Shown: piece by piece, positions 54,260 through 63,197 of the stretch
How positions within the stretch are numbered: position 1 is the first letter of the stretch
Layout of the letters: the number at the start of each line of letters is the position of its first letter
Assembly: GCF_001524445.2 (NCBI RefSeq)
Contig: NZ_CP013418.1
Span: forward strand, 1,116,001 to 1,180,000
Length of the DNA: 64,000 bases
Reading direction: 5' to 3'
Source of the DNA: Burkholderia savannae
GTDB taxonomy: Bacteria; Pseudomonadota; Gammaproteobacteria; Burkholderiales; Burkholderiaceae
Translations under genes and position numbers: made by a program
Notes under the pieces: generated by a model
Databases searched by the model: none
The model's input: the letters and a program-made list of their open reading frames with translations, nothing else
Told to the model about the DNA's origin: nothing

Positions 54260-55075
54260 ATGACCGGCCAGACCGGCATTCTGCTGATCCACGGGCTCGG
54301 CGGGACGCAGTACGATCTCGGCTCGCTGCACAAGGCGATGCGCCGGGCGGGCGGCGACACGCACATGATCACGCTGCCGGGGCACGGCACGCGCCCCGAG
54401 GATCTCGTCGGCGTGCGCGCGGAAGCGTGGCTCGACGCGGTCGCCGAGCAGTATCGCGCGCTCGAGGGCGAGTACGAGACCCTGCATGTCGCGGGCATGT
54501 GCATGGGCGCGCTCGTCGCGCTGCTGCTGTGCCAGCGCGTGCGGCATGCGCGCGGGCGGCTCGCGTTGCTGGCTACGCCGATGTTCATCGACGGCTGGTC
54601 GACGCCCTGGTATCGATCGCTCAGACATCTGCTGTATCGCGTGCCGGGCGTGTCGGAGCGGCTACGCGTCGACGAGGGCGAGCCGTTCGGCATCAAGAAT
54701 CCGACGATTCGCGCGATCGTGAAGAAGAAGTTCGAGCGTCAGGACAATTTCCACTACCCATGGGTGCCGCTTGCGTGCATTCGCCAGGTCGACCGGATGC
54801 GCAACTGGGCGCACGCGGCCGCAGCCGACACGCAATGTCCGACGCTCGTGCTGCACGCGCGCGAGGACGAGCTGACGAGCCTGCGCTCGGCCGACTTCCT
54901 GCTGAAGCGCTTGCCCGACGCGCGCGGGATCGTGCTGGAGAACAGCTACCACATGATCTGCGCGGACAACGATCGCGATGAGGTCGCCCGGCAGGTTCTG
55001 ACGTTTTTCGGCTTCGATCCGTCGCACGCGGCGAGCCCGGCGATGGCGCGCAGGATGCGGCGGGTCGAACCGTGA
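54260..55075 (+). CDS. Alpha/beta hydrolase with cysteine at the nucleophile position
   Basis: 271 residues. Carboxylesterase/monoglyceride-lipase-like fold: oxyanion LLIHGLGGTQYDL, elbow AGMCMGALVAL with Cys81 where serine is usual, acid in LHAREDELTS and histidine in NSYHMI. The remainder of the triad is intact. Cysteine nucleophiles are known in dienelactone hydrolases and PHA synthases, so thioester or lactone chemistry is possible. Probably co-transcribed with the MASE1-PAS gene. Confidence 0.85.
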   Translation: MTGQTGILLIHGLGGTQYDLGSLHKAMRRAGGDTHMITLPGHGTRPEDLVGVRAEAWLDAVAEQYRALEGEYETLHVAGMCMGALVALLLCQRVRHARGRLALLATPMFIDGWSTPWYRSLRHLLYRVPGVSERLRVDEGEPFGIKNPTIRAIVKKKFERQDNFHYPWVPLACIRQVDRMRNWAHAAAADTQCPTLVLHAREDELTSLRSADFLLKRLPDARGIVLENSYHMICADNDRDEVARQVLTFFGFDPSHAASPAMARRMRRVEP

Positions 55076-55232
55076 ACGTGAGCGCGAACGCGCCCTCTCC
55101 TCGGCACGTGCCGGTCGGGCCGCGGCGCCGCGTCGAGCCCCCTTGCGCGCCTGAACCCGGCGGCACGCAGTCGCTCGACGCCGCAAGCCGGATCGTCGGC
55201 AATTCACCGCTCGCCATCCAGGAAAACGATCG

Positions 55233-55979
55233 ATGGACTTTCGCTCGCTGTTCCGGGCGCCCGGCTCGCAACAAGCTGCGCGGCGCTCAAACGCCGCCGT
55301 TCATCGAACCGTCGGTTGCAAACAGTTCGGCCATCCGGAATTCCGGATTCAGGTTGACGACCGCGCGATCCCGGCTCAGGACGCCAATTGGCTGCTACGC
55401 CATTTCGAGCATCGCGTCGCCGAAGGCGAGCGGTTCCGCGCCGGAGAAACGCGGCAAATCGGCTGGATGCTGACCATGATCGAGGCCGGGGCGTGCGGCT
55501 TTCTGCGCGTCATGGAACCCGACATGAAGGCGATTCCGATCAAGTTCGTCGATTCGGCCAACAACACGCTGAAGCACCTGCGCAGTCAGAAAGACGTCGC
55601 CGAAAGCATCGCCGCGGATCGGCAACCGGACTTTCCGTCGCTACGACAAAGCGCCGTGGCGCACGTCGAATACAAGCGTGCCGGCCGCGTGCTGATGACG
55701 CGCGCCGCTGCTTGCGATACGGACTCGGGCTGGTCGCTCACGGATCTGGCCGACGAAGCCGGTTCGCAAGATCCCGCGCGGTTCGTCAGGATTTCGCTCT
55801 ATCAATTGGGTATCGACAGAGCCGACCTGATCAGATTCCTTGCGTTGCCGCCCGGCCTCCAAGTGGTCGGCGGCGATCCGACGATCCATGTGATGGGACC
55901 TGAAGGCGAGATTCGACCTGCACCCGGTTCGTATCTGGATGCGTTGAACAAGCTCCGTGCGCGACGTCACGTCGAATGA
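55233..55979 (+). CDS. Hypothetical protein, possible DUF2185/Imm33-like domain
   Basis: 248 residues from ATG at 55233 (CCAGGAAAA upstream). Mixed alpha/beta, soluble, no signal peptide. The C-terminal part, GRVLMTRAAACDTDSGWSLT, then LYQLGIDRADLIRFLALPPG, has the 'DSGW' and downstream spacing of DUF2185 proteins, some of which are immunity proteins (Imm33). This likeness is weak. No toxin gene is adjacent within the window. Confidence 0.6.
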   Translation: MDFRSLFRAPGSQQAARRSNAAVHRTVGCKQFGHPEFRIQVDDRAIPAQDANWLLRHFEHRVAEGERFRAGETRQIGWMLTMIEAGACGFLRVMEPDMKAIPIKFVDSANNTLKHLRSQKDVAESIAADRQPDFPSLRQSAVAHVEYKRAGRVLMTRAAACDTDSGWSLTDLADEAGSQDPARFVRISLYQLGIDRADLIRFLALPPGLQVVGGDPTIHVMGPEGEIRPAPGSYLDALNKLRARRHVE

Positions 55980-56175
55980 CCGCGACCGAAAGCCGCTTCG
56001 CCTGCCGCAAGCCGATTTCCGTCATCCCGATCGCTCGATGCGTTTACCCATCGGGTCTGCCGCCCGCCGGCACGCGTGATCCGCTGATGGCCCGACGTCG
56101 CCGCGTTGGAACGGCTTGCATACGACAGCGCATCGGCTACGCTTGATTTGCCCTATCCCTACCACGATCGACACC

Positions 56176-56742
56176 ATGCGAAAAAACGCCGAATCCATGC
56201 GCCGTTCCGGCCGGTGCGCAACGCGCGAGGCCAACAGGAAAATCCGGAACCGCATCGCTCGTCGAATGACGACGGCGCTGCTGACATTGGCGCCCCTGGC
56301 CGCCCACGCGGCCCCGCCTCCATCGAACCTCATTCCCCAGGACGCCGCCCAAGCCCAGACCACGACCGCCGCCGGCGTTCAGATCTACGCCTGCGAGTAC
56401 GACGCCAACCACCGTCTGGCATGGACCTTCCAGCACCCCGAAGCCACGCTCTACGACCCCTCCGGCACTGCCGCGATCCGGCACGGCGCGGGCCCGTCAT
56501 GGGAAGCGCGCGACGGCAGCCGCATCGTCGGCGAGAAGATCGCCGATGCGCCCAGCCCAAACGCGGACAGCATTCCGCAGTTGCTGCTGTCGACGCACGC
56601 GACCGCGAGCGGCTCGCTCGCGTCCGTGCGCTACGTGCAGCGTCTCGACACGAAAGGCGGCGCCGCACCCGCCACGCCGTGCACGGCCGAGCATCAACTC
56701 GGCAGTTCGCCGTACTACGCGCGATACGTCTTCTGGAAGTGA
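56176..56742 (+). CDS. DUF3455 secreted protein
   Basis: 188 residues from ATG at 56176. A basic N-region precedes a hydrophobic stretch (MTTALLTLAPLAAHA) with probable cleavage after AHA; translation from the internal ATG at 56266 would leave a compact signal peptide and is possible. The mature part fits DUF3455: GVQIYACEYDANHRLAWTFQ, EATLYDPSGTAAIRHGAGPS, and LASVRYVQRLDTKGGAAP with two cysteines. Function of the family is unknown. Confidence 0.8.
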   Translation: MRKNAESMRRSGRCATREANRKIRNRIARRMTTALLTLAPLAAHAAPPPSNLIPQDAAQAQTTTAAGVQIYACEYDANHRLAWTFQHPEATLYDPSGTAAIRHGAGPSWEARDGSRIVGEKIADAPSPNADSIPQLLLSTHATASGSLASVRYVQRLDTKGGAAPATPCTAEHQLGSSPYYARYVFWK

Positions 56743-56968
56743 CGCGAGCGAAGCGGCGAGCAAGCGGACGCCCGCTTCACGCGATGTCGGCATCGGCGCA
56801 CATGCGAGCGACGCGCATGTGATGGGAGGACGTGCGCGCTCGATGCACGCGCGGTTGACGGACACGCGATCGAAGACGGGCACGCGATCGAAACGCGATC
56901 GATCGGCGCCACCGCACGCGCCCCGCACGCGGGCGCACGCCCGGATCGCCGCGCCGCCCGCCGAAGCG

Positions 56969-57943
56969 TCAGGCGCGACTCTCGAGCCAATGCACGCTGA
57001 ACAAGCGCGCGTCGTCGATCCACACCGTCCCCGGCGTGAACCCCGCCCCCCGCGCGAGCGCGCGGAACCCGTCGACCGTGAACTTGTGCGAGTTCTCGGT
57101 ATGCAGCGTCTCGCCCGCCTCGAACCGGAACGCGTACCCGGCGACGCGCACCGTCTGCGTGCGCCGGCTCACGAGATGCATCTCGATGCGCTGATGCTCG
57201 ACGTCGTAGAACGCGCGATGCGCCCACGCGTCGAGCGCGAAGTCGGCGCCGAGCTCGGCGTTCGCGCGCTCGAGCAGATTGAGATTGAACGCGGCCGTCA
57301 CGCCCGCCGCGTCGTTGTATGCGCGGTGGAGGATCGACACGTCCTTCACGAGATCGACGCCGATCAACAGCCCCCCGCCCTTCAGCAGCGAAGCCGCGCG
57401 CCGCAGGAACGCCTGCGCCTCGTCCGGCGAGAAGTTGCCGATCGTGGAGCCGAGAAAGCACCCGACGCGCCGCCCTTTCGCGCACTCGATCGCGTGCATT
57501 TGCTCGGACTGCAGATAATCGGCGACGACGGGCTGCACGTCGAGCCACGGATATGCGTCACGCAGCGCGGCGGCCGATTGCGCGAGATGCTCGGCCGAGA
57601 TGTCGACGGGCAGATAGCGCGCCGGAGGATTCGACGCCGCGCACGCATCGAGCAGCACGCGAATCTTCGACAGCGAACCCGCGCCGAATTCGATCAGGTT
57701 CGCGTCGCGGCCGATCTGCGCGGCGATCTCGTGCGCGCGGCGCTTCAGGATCGCGAGCTCGGTGCGCGTCGGATAGTACTCGGGCAGCTCGCAGATCCGG
57801 TCGAACAACGCGGAGCCCGCCGCGTCGTAGAAGTACTTCGGCGCAATGCTGCGCGGCGAGCGGCGCAGGCCGGCGAGCAGGTCGCGACCGAACGCGCTGT
57901 CGCACATCGCCTCGATCGCCACGCCCGCGGCGGCTTCCTTCAT
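56969..57943 (-). CDS. egtD: L-histidine N(alpha)-methyltransferase EgtD
   Basis: 324 residues from ATG at 57943. It transfers three methyl groups from SAM to histidine to give hercynine, the first step of ergothioneine synthesis. SAM-fold marks are LIEFGAGSLSKIRVLL (about 92-107) and YLPVDIS; GCFLGSTIGNFSPDEA and LLIGVDLVKD are EgtD-typical. It follows egtB with a 4-bp gap. Confidence 0.93.
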   Translation of the reverse strand: MKEAAAGVAIEAMCDSAFGRDLLAGLRRSPRSIAPKYFYDAAGSALFDRICELPEYYPTRTELAILKRRAHEIAAQIGRDANLIEFGAGSLSKIRVLLDACAASNPPARYLPVDISAEHLAQSAAALRDAYPWLDVQPVVADYLQSEQMHAIECAKGRRVGCFLGSTIGNFSPDEAQAFLRRAASLLKGGGLLIGVDLVKDVSILHRAYNDAAGVTAAFNLNLLERANAELGADFALDAWAHRAFYDVEHQRIEMHLVSRRTQTVRVAGYAFRFEAGETLHTENSHKFTVDGFRALARGAGFTPGTVWIDDARLFSVHWLESRA

Positions 57944-57947
57944 GCCT

Positions 57948-59183
57948 TCAGATATCTCTCGCAAGACGCACTCCCGTGAATTGCCAGCGCGCGGCCGGCG
58001 GAAAGAAGTTGCGATACGTCGCGCGCGCGTGCCCCGGCGGCGTCGCGACGCTGCCGCCGCGAAGCACCTGCTGCCCGACCATGAACTTGCCGTTGTATTC
58101 GGCTGCGACGCCCGCCATCGGTCGGAAGCCCGGATACGGGTCATACGACGAGCGCGTCCACTGCCACGCGCAGCCCATCATCTGCGCGATGCCCGGCGCG
58201 TCGAACGCGGCCTCCCATTCGGCTTCGGTCGGCAAGCGCGCGCGCGCCCACTCGGCATACGCGGCCGCTTCGTAGAAGCTCACGTGCGACACGGGCGCAT
58301 CGCGCACGAGCGGCTGCAGGCCGTCGAGCCCGAACTCGCGCCAGCCGAGCCCTTCGCCGCCGTCGGACGCGATCCAGTAGAGCGGCGCCTTCCAGCCGTC
58401 GCGCAGGACGATCGCCCAGCCGTCGGACAGCCAGAACTCCGGGCGCGCGTAGCCGCCGTCGTCGATGAACGCCGCGAATTCGCCGTTCGTCACGAGCCGC
58501 TCGGCGATGTCGTACGGCCGCAGAATCGTCTGATGGCGCGGCCGCTCGTTGTCGAACGAAAAGCCGCGCCCGTCGTGGCCGATCTCGACGACGCCGCCCG
58601 GCCGCGACAGCCAGCGCGCGGCGCCGCGCGCGAGCGGCGCGTCGTCGCCCGGCGGCGCGGCATCGCTTCGATACGCGGGCAACAGCGGATTCAGCGAGAA
58701 CGCGTGCAGGATGTCGGTCAGCAGCAATTCCTGATGCTGCTGCTCGTGATGCAGGCCGAGCGTGATCTCCGGCTCCATCGCGACGAGCGACGGCAGATCG
58801 GCCGTGCGCAGCAGCTCGAGCAGCGCGTCGTCGACGTGGCGTCGATAGCGATGCACGTCGTCAAGCGACGGGCGCGACAGCATTCCGCGCTGCGGCCGCG
58901 CATGGCGCGGGCCGAGCGCTTCGTAATACGAATTGAACAGGTACGGATAGCGCGAATCGAACAGCTTGTAGCCGCGCGCGTGCCGCGCGAGGATCACGGT
59001 CTCGAAGAACCAGGTCGTGTGCGCGAGATGCCATTTCGTCGGGCTCGCGTCCGGCATCGACTGCAACGCCTGATCCTCCGCGGACAGCGGCTTCGCGAGC
59101 GCGACGCTGCCACTGCGCACGTGCGCAAAGCCGCGCGCGAGATCCGACGCGAGACCGCGCGTCGCTTCTTCGTTTTTCGTCAT
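57948..59183 (-). CDS. egtB: Ergothioneine biosynthesis protein EgtB
   Basis: 411 residues from ATG at 59183. A non-haem iron sulfoxide synthase that joins hercynine to a cysteine thiol using O2. An N-terminal DinB-like domain supplies the iron ligands (His near WHLAHTTWFFE, residues 51-61, and HHEQQHQE at 145-152). A C-terminal formylglycine-enzyme-like domain follows (about 190-411; ARLPTEAEWEAAF; GFRPMAGVAAEYNGKFM). With egtD it makes the hercynine-cysteine sulfoxide. No egtA, egtC or egtE is nearby, so the C-S lyase step must be encoded elsewhere. Confidence 0.94.
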   Translation of the reverse strand: MTKNEEATRGLASDLARGFAHVRSGSVALAKPLSAEDQALQSMPDASPTKWHLAHTTWFFETVILARHARGYKLFDSRYPYLFNSYYEALGPRHARPQRGMLSRPSLDDVHRYRRHVDDALLELLRTADLPSLVAMEPEITLGLHHEQQHQELLLTDILHAFSLNPLLPAYRSDAAPPGDDAPLARGAARWLSRPGGVVEIGHDGRGFSFDNERPRHQTILRPYDIAERLVTNGEFAAFIDDGGYARPEFWLSDGWAIVLRDGWKAPLYWIASDGGEGLGWREFGLDGLQPLVRDAPVSHVSFYEAAAYAEWARARLPTEAEWEAAFDAPGIAQMMGCAWQWTRSSYDPYPGFRPMAGVAAEYNGKFMVGQQVLRGGSVATPPGHARATYRNFFPPAARWQFTGVRLARDI

Positions 59184-59356
59184 GTGCACCGTCCCGACTG
59201 GATGGTTCGGCGGCGCGCGCCACGCGCCGCCCGCGAACCCATGCAACAAAGAATAGGACACGCGCGCGGCGTCGCGATCCGAATCGCGACGCCGCGCGCG
59301 ACAAACAAGCGCCGTCTGCGCGGCTCGCCCCGTTCGTATGGATGGATGCTTCGATG

Positions 59357-59737
59357 TCAGCCGATCGTGATCGAATCGATGCGATCGGGATAGAACGCGA
59401 GATGGCCGGCGATCTGCTTCACCGCGTCGTGCGGCGTTTCGTACGACCAAACCGCGTTGACGCCGCGCTCGCCGGCGCCCTTGATGCTGTAGTACGACGC
59501 ATCGCCCTTGTACGGGCAATGGGTCGTGTGCGCGGTGCGCTCGAGCCGCGACAGGTCGACGTCCTTGCGCGGCACGTATTGCACGGGCGGATACGACGCC
59601 TCGCGCAGCGTGAGCGCATCGCGCGTGTCGGCGAGCGAATGGCCGGCCGCCCGGACGACGACGCGCTCGCGCGTCGCGTCGATCGTGATCGGATGGTCCG
59701 GGCCAGGAATCCTGACGGGGTGACTTGACTGGGTCAT
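59357..59737 (-). CDS. DUF427 domain protein
   Basis: 126 residues from ATG at 59737, with CCGGAGGCG upstream; the longer frame is unsupported. Small beta-barrel with ITIDATRERVVVRAAGHSLA, PPVQYVPRKDVDLSRLERT, HCPYKGDASYYSI and WSYETPHDAVKQIAGHLAFY, all DUF427 hallmarks. The biochemical role is unknown. It is upstream of egtB on the same strand (173-bp gap) and could share its transcript. Confidence 0.88.
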   Translation of the reverse strand: MTQSSHPVRIPGPDHPITIDATRERVVVRAAGHSLADTRDALTLREASYPPVQYVPRKDVDLSRLERTAHTTHCPYKGDASYYSIKGAGERGVNAVWSYETPHDAVKQIAGHLAFYPDRIDSITIG

Positions 59738-60275
59738 GAAAGCGCCTCCGGTGGCGAAACACGTCGGACTTCGGCGACATCGTACGCCGCCGCGGCGCGG
59801 GAAGCGACGCGCGAGCCGCGAATTCTGAAGTTGGGGCGAACGAACAATCACCGTTGCATGCGCCGTTAATTGCGCGTCGCGGGACGATCGAAGCGCGACG
59901 CGCACGGCTCGCTCGGGTTCGCGTCTTCGCAGATTCCGTTCCCGCATGACCGCAAACATGCGGCCGGCTCCGGCTATCGATGCACATCGCCCTTTTCAGA
60001 CCGTCCGCCGCGCTCGACGAGGCCCGGCCGTCAGCCGCCGCGCGCAACGAACCGTTCGCGCGCGACGGTGCGCGCCGCACGCTTGCAGCACCCGTCAGTT
60101 TTTACTGAAATTGCGACAAATACATTAAATAAAACCATCAATCTGCAAATACCATAGCGGCCAACACTGGCAATGGCGTCTCGCACGATGAATATGCACC
60201 GAACGAGCGCCTCCGATCGACCCTCGCGGCGCGCCGCGCACGAGCGCCCGCCGCCTTGACTTCGCAGAGAAATTC
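59738..60275. other. Divergent promoter region, 540 bp
   Basis: No gene recognised. The part at about 60095-60150 is markedly AT-rich for this genome and is the probable promoter region of the alanine racemase gene. Confidence 0.55.
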
Positions 60276-61400
60276 ATGCCCCGCCCCATCGTCGCCCGCA
60301 TTCATCCGGAAGCCGTCGCGCACAATCTTGCGATCGTCCGGCAACAAGCGCCCGCCTCGCGCGTCTGGTCGGTCGTCAAGGCGAACGCTTACGGCCACGG
60401 CATCGAGCGCATCTATCCGGCGCTCGCCGGCGCGGACGGCATCGCGCTCCTCGACCTCGACGAAGCGGTGCGCGTGCGCGAGCTCGGCTGGACGAAGCCC
60501 GTGCTGCTGCTCGAGGGCATCTTCGATGCGGCGGACGTCGAGATCGCCGAGCGCCATCGGCTCACGGTCGCCGTGCACGGCGACGAGCAGTTGCAGTTGC
60601 TGACGTCCGCGAGGACGACACGGCCGATCGACATCCAGTTGAAGATGAACGCCGGGATGAACCGGCTCGGCTATCGGCCGGGCGCGTTTCGCGCCGCGTG
60701 GGAGCGTGCGGCCGCCGCGCCGTCGATCGGCGGCATCGCGCTGATGATGCACTTCGCGAACGCCGACGAAGGCGAGATCGACTGGCAGATGAGCGAGTTC
60801 GACACCGCGACGGACGGCCTGCCCGGCGAGCGCACGCTGTCGAACTCGGCGGCCGTGCTGTGGCATCCGCGCGCGCATCGCGACTGGGTGCGGCCCGGCA
60901 CGATCCTGTACGGTGCGTCGCCGACGGGCGCCGCGCGGCACATCGCCGACGTGCCGCTGCGCCCGGCGATGACCGTCACGAGCCGGATCATCGGCGTGCA
61001 GACGCTATCGCCTGGCGAGACGGTCGGCTACGGGCGGCGCTTCACGGCCGAGCGCGAAATGCGCATCGGCGTGGTCGCGTGCGGCTACGCGGACGGCTAC
61101 CCGCGCCACGCGCCGACCGGCACGCCGATCGCGGTCGACGGCGTGCGCACGCAGCTCGTCGGGCGCGTGTCGATGGACATGCTGACCGTCGATCTCACGC
61201 CGTGCCCGAACGCGGGCGTCGGCTCGACGGTCGAGCTGTGGGGCGAGCGGGTGCGCGTCGACGACGTCGCCGAAGCCGCGGGCACGATCGGCTACGAGCT
61301 GATGTGCGCGCTCGCGCGGCGAGTGCCGGTCGCGGTCGATCCGTATCCCGCGGCGGCCGCGCGGATCGAGCCCGCGCGCACCGGCAGCTACGGGCGCTGA
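60276..61400 (+). CDS. alr: Alanine racemase
   Basis: 374 residues. PLP-dependent interconversion of L- and D-alanine for peptidoglycan. The PLP lysine is Lys35 in [10 protein letters not shown]; the C-terminal barrel has the second catalytic Tyr in ETVGYGRRF and the [12 protein letters not shown] signature. Length is normal. There is no dadA partner, so whether it is the biosynthetic (Alr) or catabolic (DadX) isozyme cannot be told. Confidence 0.93.
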   Translation: MPRPIVARIHPEAVAHNLAIVRQQAPASRVWSVVKANAYGHGIERIYPALAGADGIALLDLDEAVRVRELGWTKPVLLLEGIFDAADVEIAERHRLTVAVHGDEQLQLLTSARTTRPIDIQLKMNAGMNRLGYRPGAFRAAWERAAAAPSIGGIALMMHFANADEGEIDWQMSEFDTATDGLPGERTLSNSAAVLWHPRAHRDWVRPGTILYGASPTGAARHIADVPLRPAMTVTSRIIGVQTLSPGETVGYGRRFTAEREMRIGVVACGYADGYPRHAPTGTPIAVDGVRTQLVGRVSMDMLTVDLTPCPNAGVGSTVELWGERVRVDDVAEAAGTIGYELMCALARRVPVAVDPYPAAAARIEPARTGSYGR

Positions 61401-61525
61401 GCGAAACGGCGGCCAACGGCGCGGGGGCGGCGCGCCGCGCCGCGCCGGCGGTTCCGCGTTCGAAGTCGCGCAGGCGATTCGCGCATCCGGATACCGTCCC
61501 GCCGTCGGCCGGCTTCGTGCGATCT

Positions 61526-61561
61526 CGTGACTTCGTGACTTCATGCGACTTCGTGACTTCG
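61526..61561. repeat. 8-bp imperfect tandem repeat (CGTGACTT)
   Basis: Three perfect copies of CGTGACTT with one interrupted variant, between alr and the crotonase-fold gene. Confidence 0.8.
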
Positions 61562-61679
61562 CGCAACCTCGCGCGCCCTCGGCCGATCGAACGCATCACG
61601 TCCGCGCGCGCGAAACGATTCGCGCAGTATGCGAAGCACACGATCGGCCGCGCGCGCGGCGGCGCAAACGCCGCCGCGC

Positions 61680-62474
61680 TCAGGTCCGCCAGCGCGGCGG
61701 CCGCTTTTCGAGAAACGCGTCGATGCCCTCGCACGCATCCTCTTCCATCATGTTGCGCGCCATCACGTCGGACGCATACGCGTACGCGTCGTCGAGCGGC
61801 ATCTGCCGCTGCCGGTAGAACATCGCCTTGCCGTAGCGCACCGCGGCGGGGCTCTTCGACACGATTTCCGCGACCGTGCGCGCAACGGCCGCGTCGAGCG
61901 CATCCTCCGGCACCGCCTCGTTGACGAGGCCCCAGTCGACGGCCGTCGCCGCGTCGACGAAGCGGCCGGTGACGAGCATGTCGAACGCGCGCTTCGTCGA
62001 CACGTTGCGCGACAGCGCGACCGCGGGCGTCGAGCAGAACAGCCCGACGTCGATGCCGGACACCGCGAAGCGGGCCGTGTCGGCGGCGATCGCGAGATCG
62101 CACGACGCGACGAGCTGGCAGCCCGCCGCCGTCGCGATTCCCTGCACGCGCGCGACGACGGGCACGGGCAGCGCGTGAATCGCCTGCATCACGCGGCTGC
62201 ATCGGCCGAACAGGTCGCGGTAGTACGCGAGATCGGGCGTGCCGCGCATCTCGCGCAGATCGTGGCCCGCGCAGAACGCGCGGCCCTCGGCGGCGAGCAC
62301 GACGCAGCGCACGCGCGGGTCGCCCGCGAGCGCGGCGAGCTCGCGCTGCAACGCGCCGAGCAGCGCCTCCGACAGCGCGTTGAACTGCGACGGCCGGTTC
62401 AGGCGCAGCGTCGCGACGCCGTCGCGATCGTCGCGCAGGAGCGGCGGCACCGCCGCCTGGCTGGATGGTTCCAT
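61680..62474 (-). CDS. Crotonase-fold protein (ECHDC3-like), catalytic Glu residues missing
   Basis: 264 residues from ATG at 62474. Enoyl-CoA-hydratase fold with RPSQFNALSEALL, the CoA-binding AEGRAFCAGHDLREM and the oxyanion-loop region VQGIATAAGCQLVASCDLAI. At the first catalytic position Gln (AGCQL) replaces Glu. The second site region GIDVGLFCSTPAVALSRN lacks the second Glu. This is the ECHDC3-like pattern, so simple hydration of enoyl-CoA is doubtful. Convergent with alr. Confidence 0.87.
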   Translation of the reverse strand: MEPSSQAAVPPLLRDDRDGVATLRLNRPSQFNALSEALLGALQRELAALAGDPRVRCVVLAAEGRAFCAGHDLREMRGTPDLAYYRDLFGRCSRVMQAIHALPVPVVARVQGIATAAGCQLVASCDLAIAADTARFAVSGIDVGLFCSTPAVALSRNVSTKRAFDMLVTGRFVDAATAVDWGLVNEAVPEDALDAAVARTVAEIVSKSPAAVRYGKAMFYRQRQMPLDDAYAYASDVMARNMMEEDACEGIDAFLEKRPPRWRT

Positions 62475-62813
62475 GTCGTCCTCCTCGATGGGCACGTGCT
62501 CGCGCCGGTGCGGACGGCGACATCGCCCGGCGCGTGTCGAACCAAGGTACACCGTATCCCGTCCGGATCAAGCCGCGTTGCGTCAAGCGATGCGCGCAGG
62601 CGAATCCGTCGATGCGGCGAAAAACCGACACCGTCCGCCGAAGAGCGCCGCGGCGGTGGACATCGCCGCAAAAAGCTGTATATTCATACAGTGCTCGCCA
62701 TCGGCGATCCATGCGAGAATCGCGTGCCGCCGGACGGTCCGACGAGCCGCCTGCGCTTCGGCGCGCGGCCGAGGTCGATCGGGTATCGCGAGACGGGCCA
62801 CGGAGAAGACATA
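62475..62813. other. Intergenic stretch, 340 bp
   Basis: No gene or repeat recognised; divergent promoter region between the crotonase-fold gene and the small secreted protein. Confidence 0.55.
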
Positions 62814-63197
62814 GTGAAACTGGTTGGATGCGGGTTGCTGTTGTTGGCTTTCGCTTTCTCGGCGTTCGCGAGCGAACGCTACGTCGAGATCTGGAATCCG
62901 CCCGAAGCGCGCGCCGGCCAAAGCAACGGCGTGCGCCACGATCCGTCCGCCCGCAAACCGGCCGCACCTGCCGCGAAGCGCAAGCGCGTCGCGCCGCACG
63001 TCGTCGAGGCGCGGATGCATCATCCGCCCACCGCCGTGAAGATCGCGCCGAAGCCGCGCGCGATCGATGACGACGCACCGCGCACAACGCCCGCGCTGCC
63101 GTCGCCCGCCGCCCCCGACATTCCCCGCCTGTTCACGCCGGACGGCAACGTGCTGCGCGTCGGCACGCGCGGCTACGGCGTCGACATCGAGCGCTGA
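62814..63197 (+). CDS. Small secreted basic protein, unknown function
   Basis: 127 residues from GTG at 62814, preceded by GGAGAAGAC; there is no nearby in-frame ATG. Signal peptide KLVGCGLLLLAFAFSAFAS. The mature part is Pro/Ala/Lys/Arg-rich (APAAKRKRVAPHVVEARMHH) and ends in LFTPDGNVLRVGTRGYGVDI. It is unstructured-looking and likely periplasmic. Family not recognised. Confidence 0.72.
   Translation: MKLVGCGLLLLAFAFSAFASERYVEIWNPPEARAGQSNGVRHDPSARKPAAPAAKRKRVAPHVVEARMHHPPTAVKIAPKPRAIDDDAPRTTPALPSPAAPDIPRLFTPDGNVLRVGTRGYGVDIER

Noticed and set aside
59870..60157. Small plus-strand frame in the egt/alr gap
   Set aside because: No start signal or domain; the AT-rich end looks like promoter sequence for the racemase gene.
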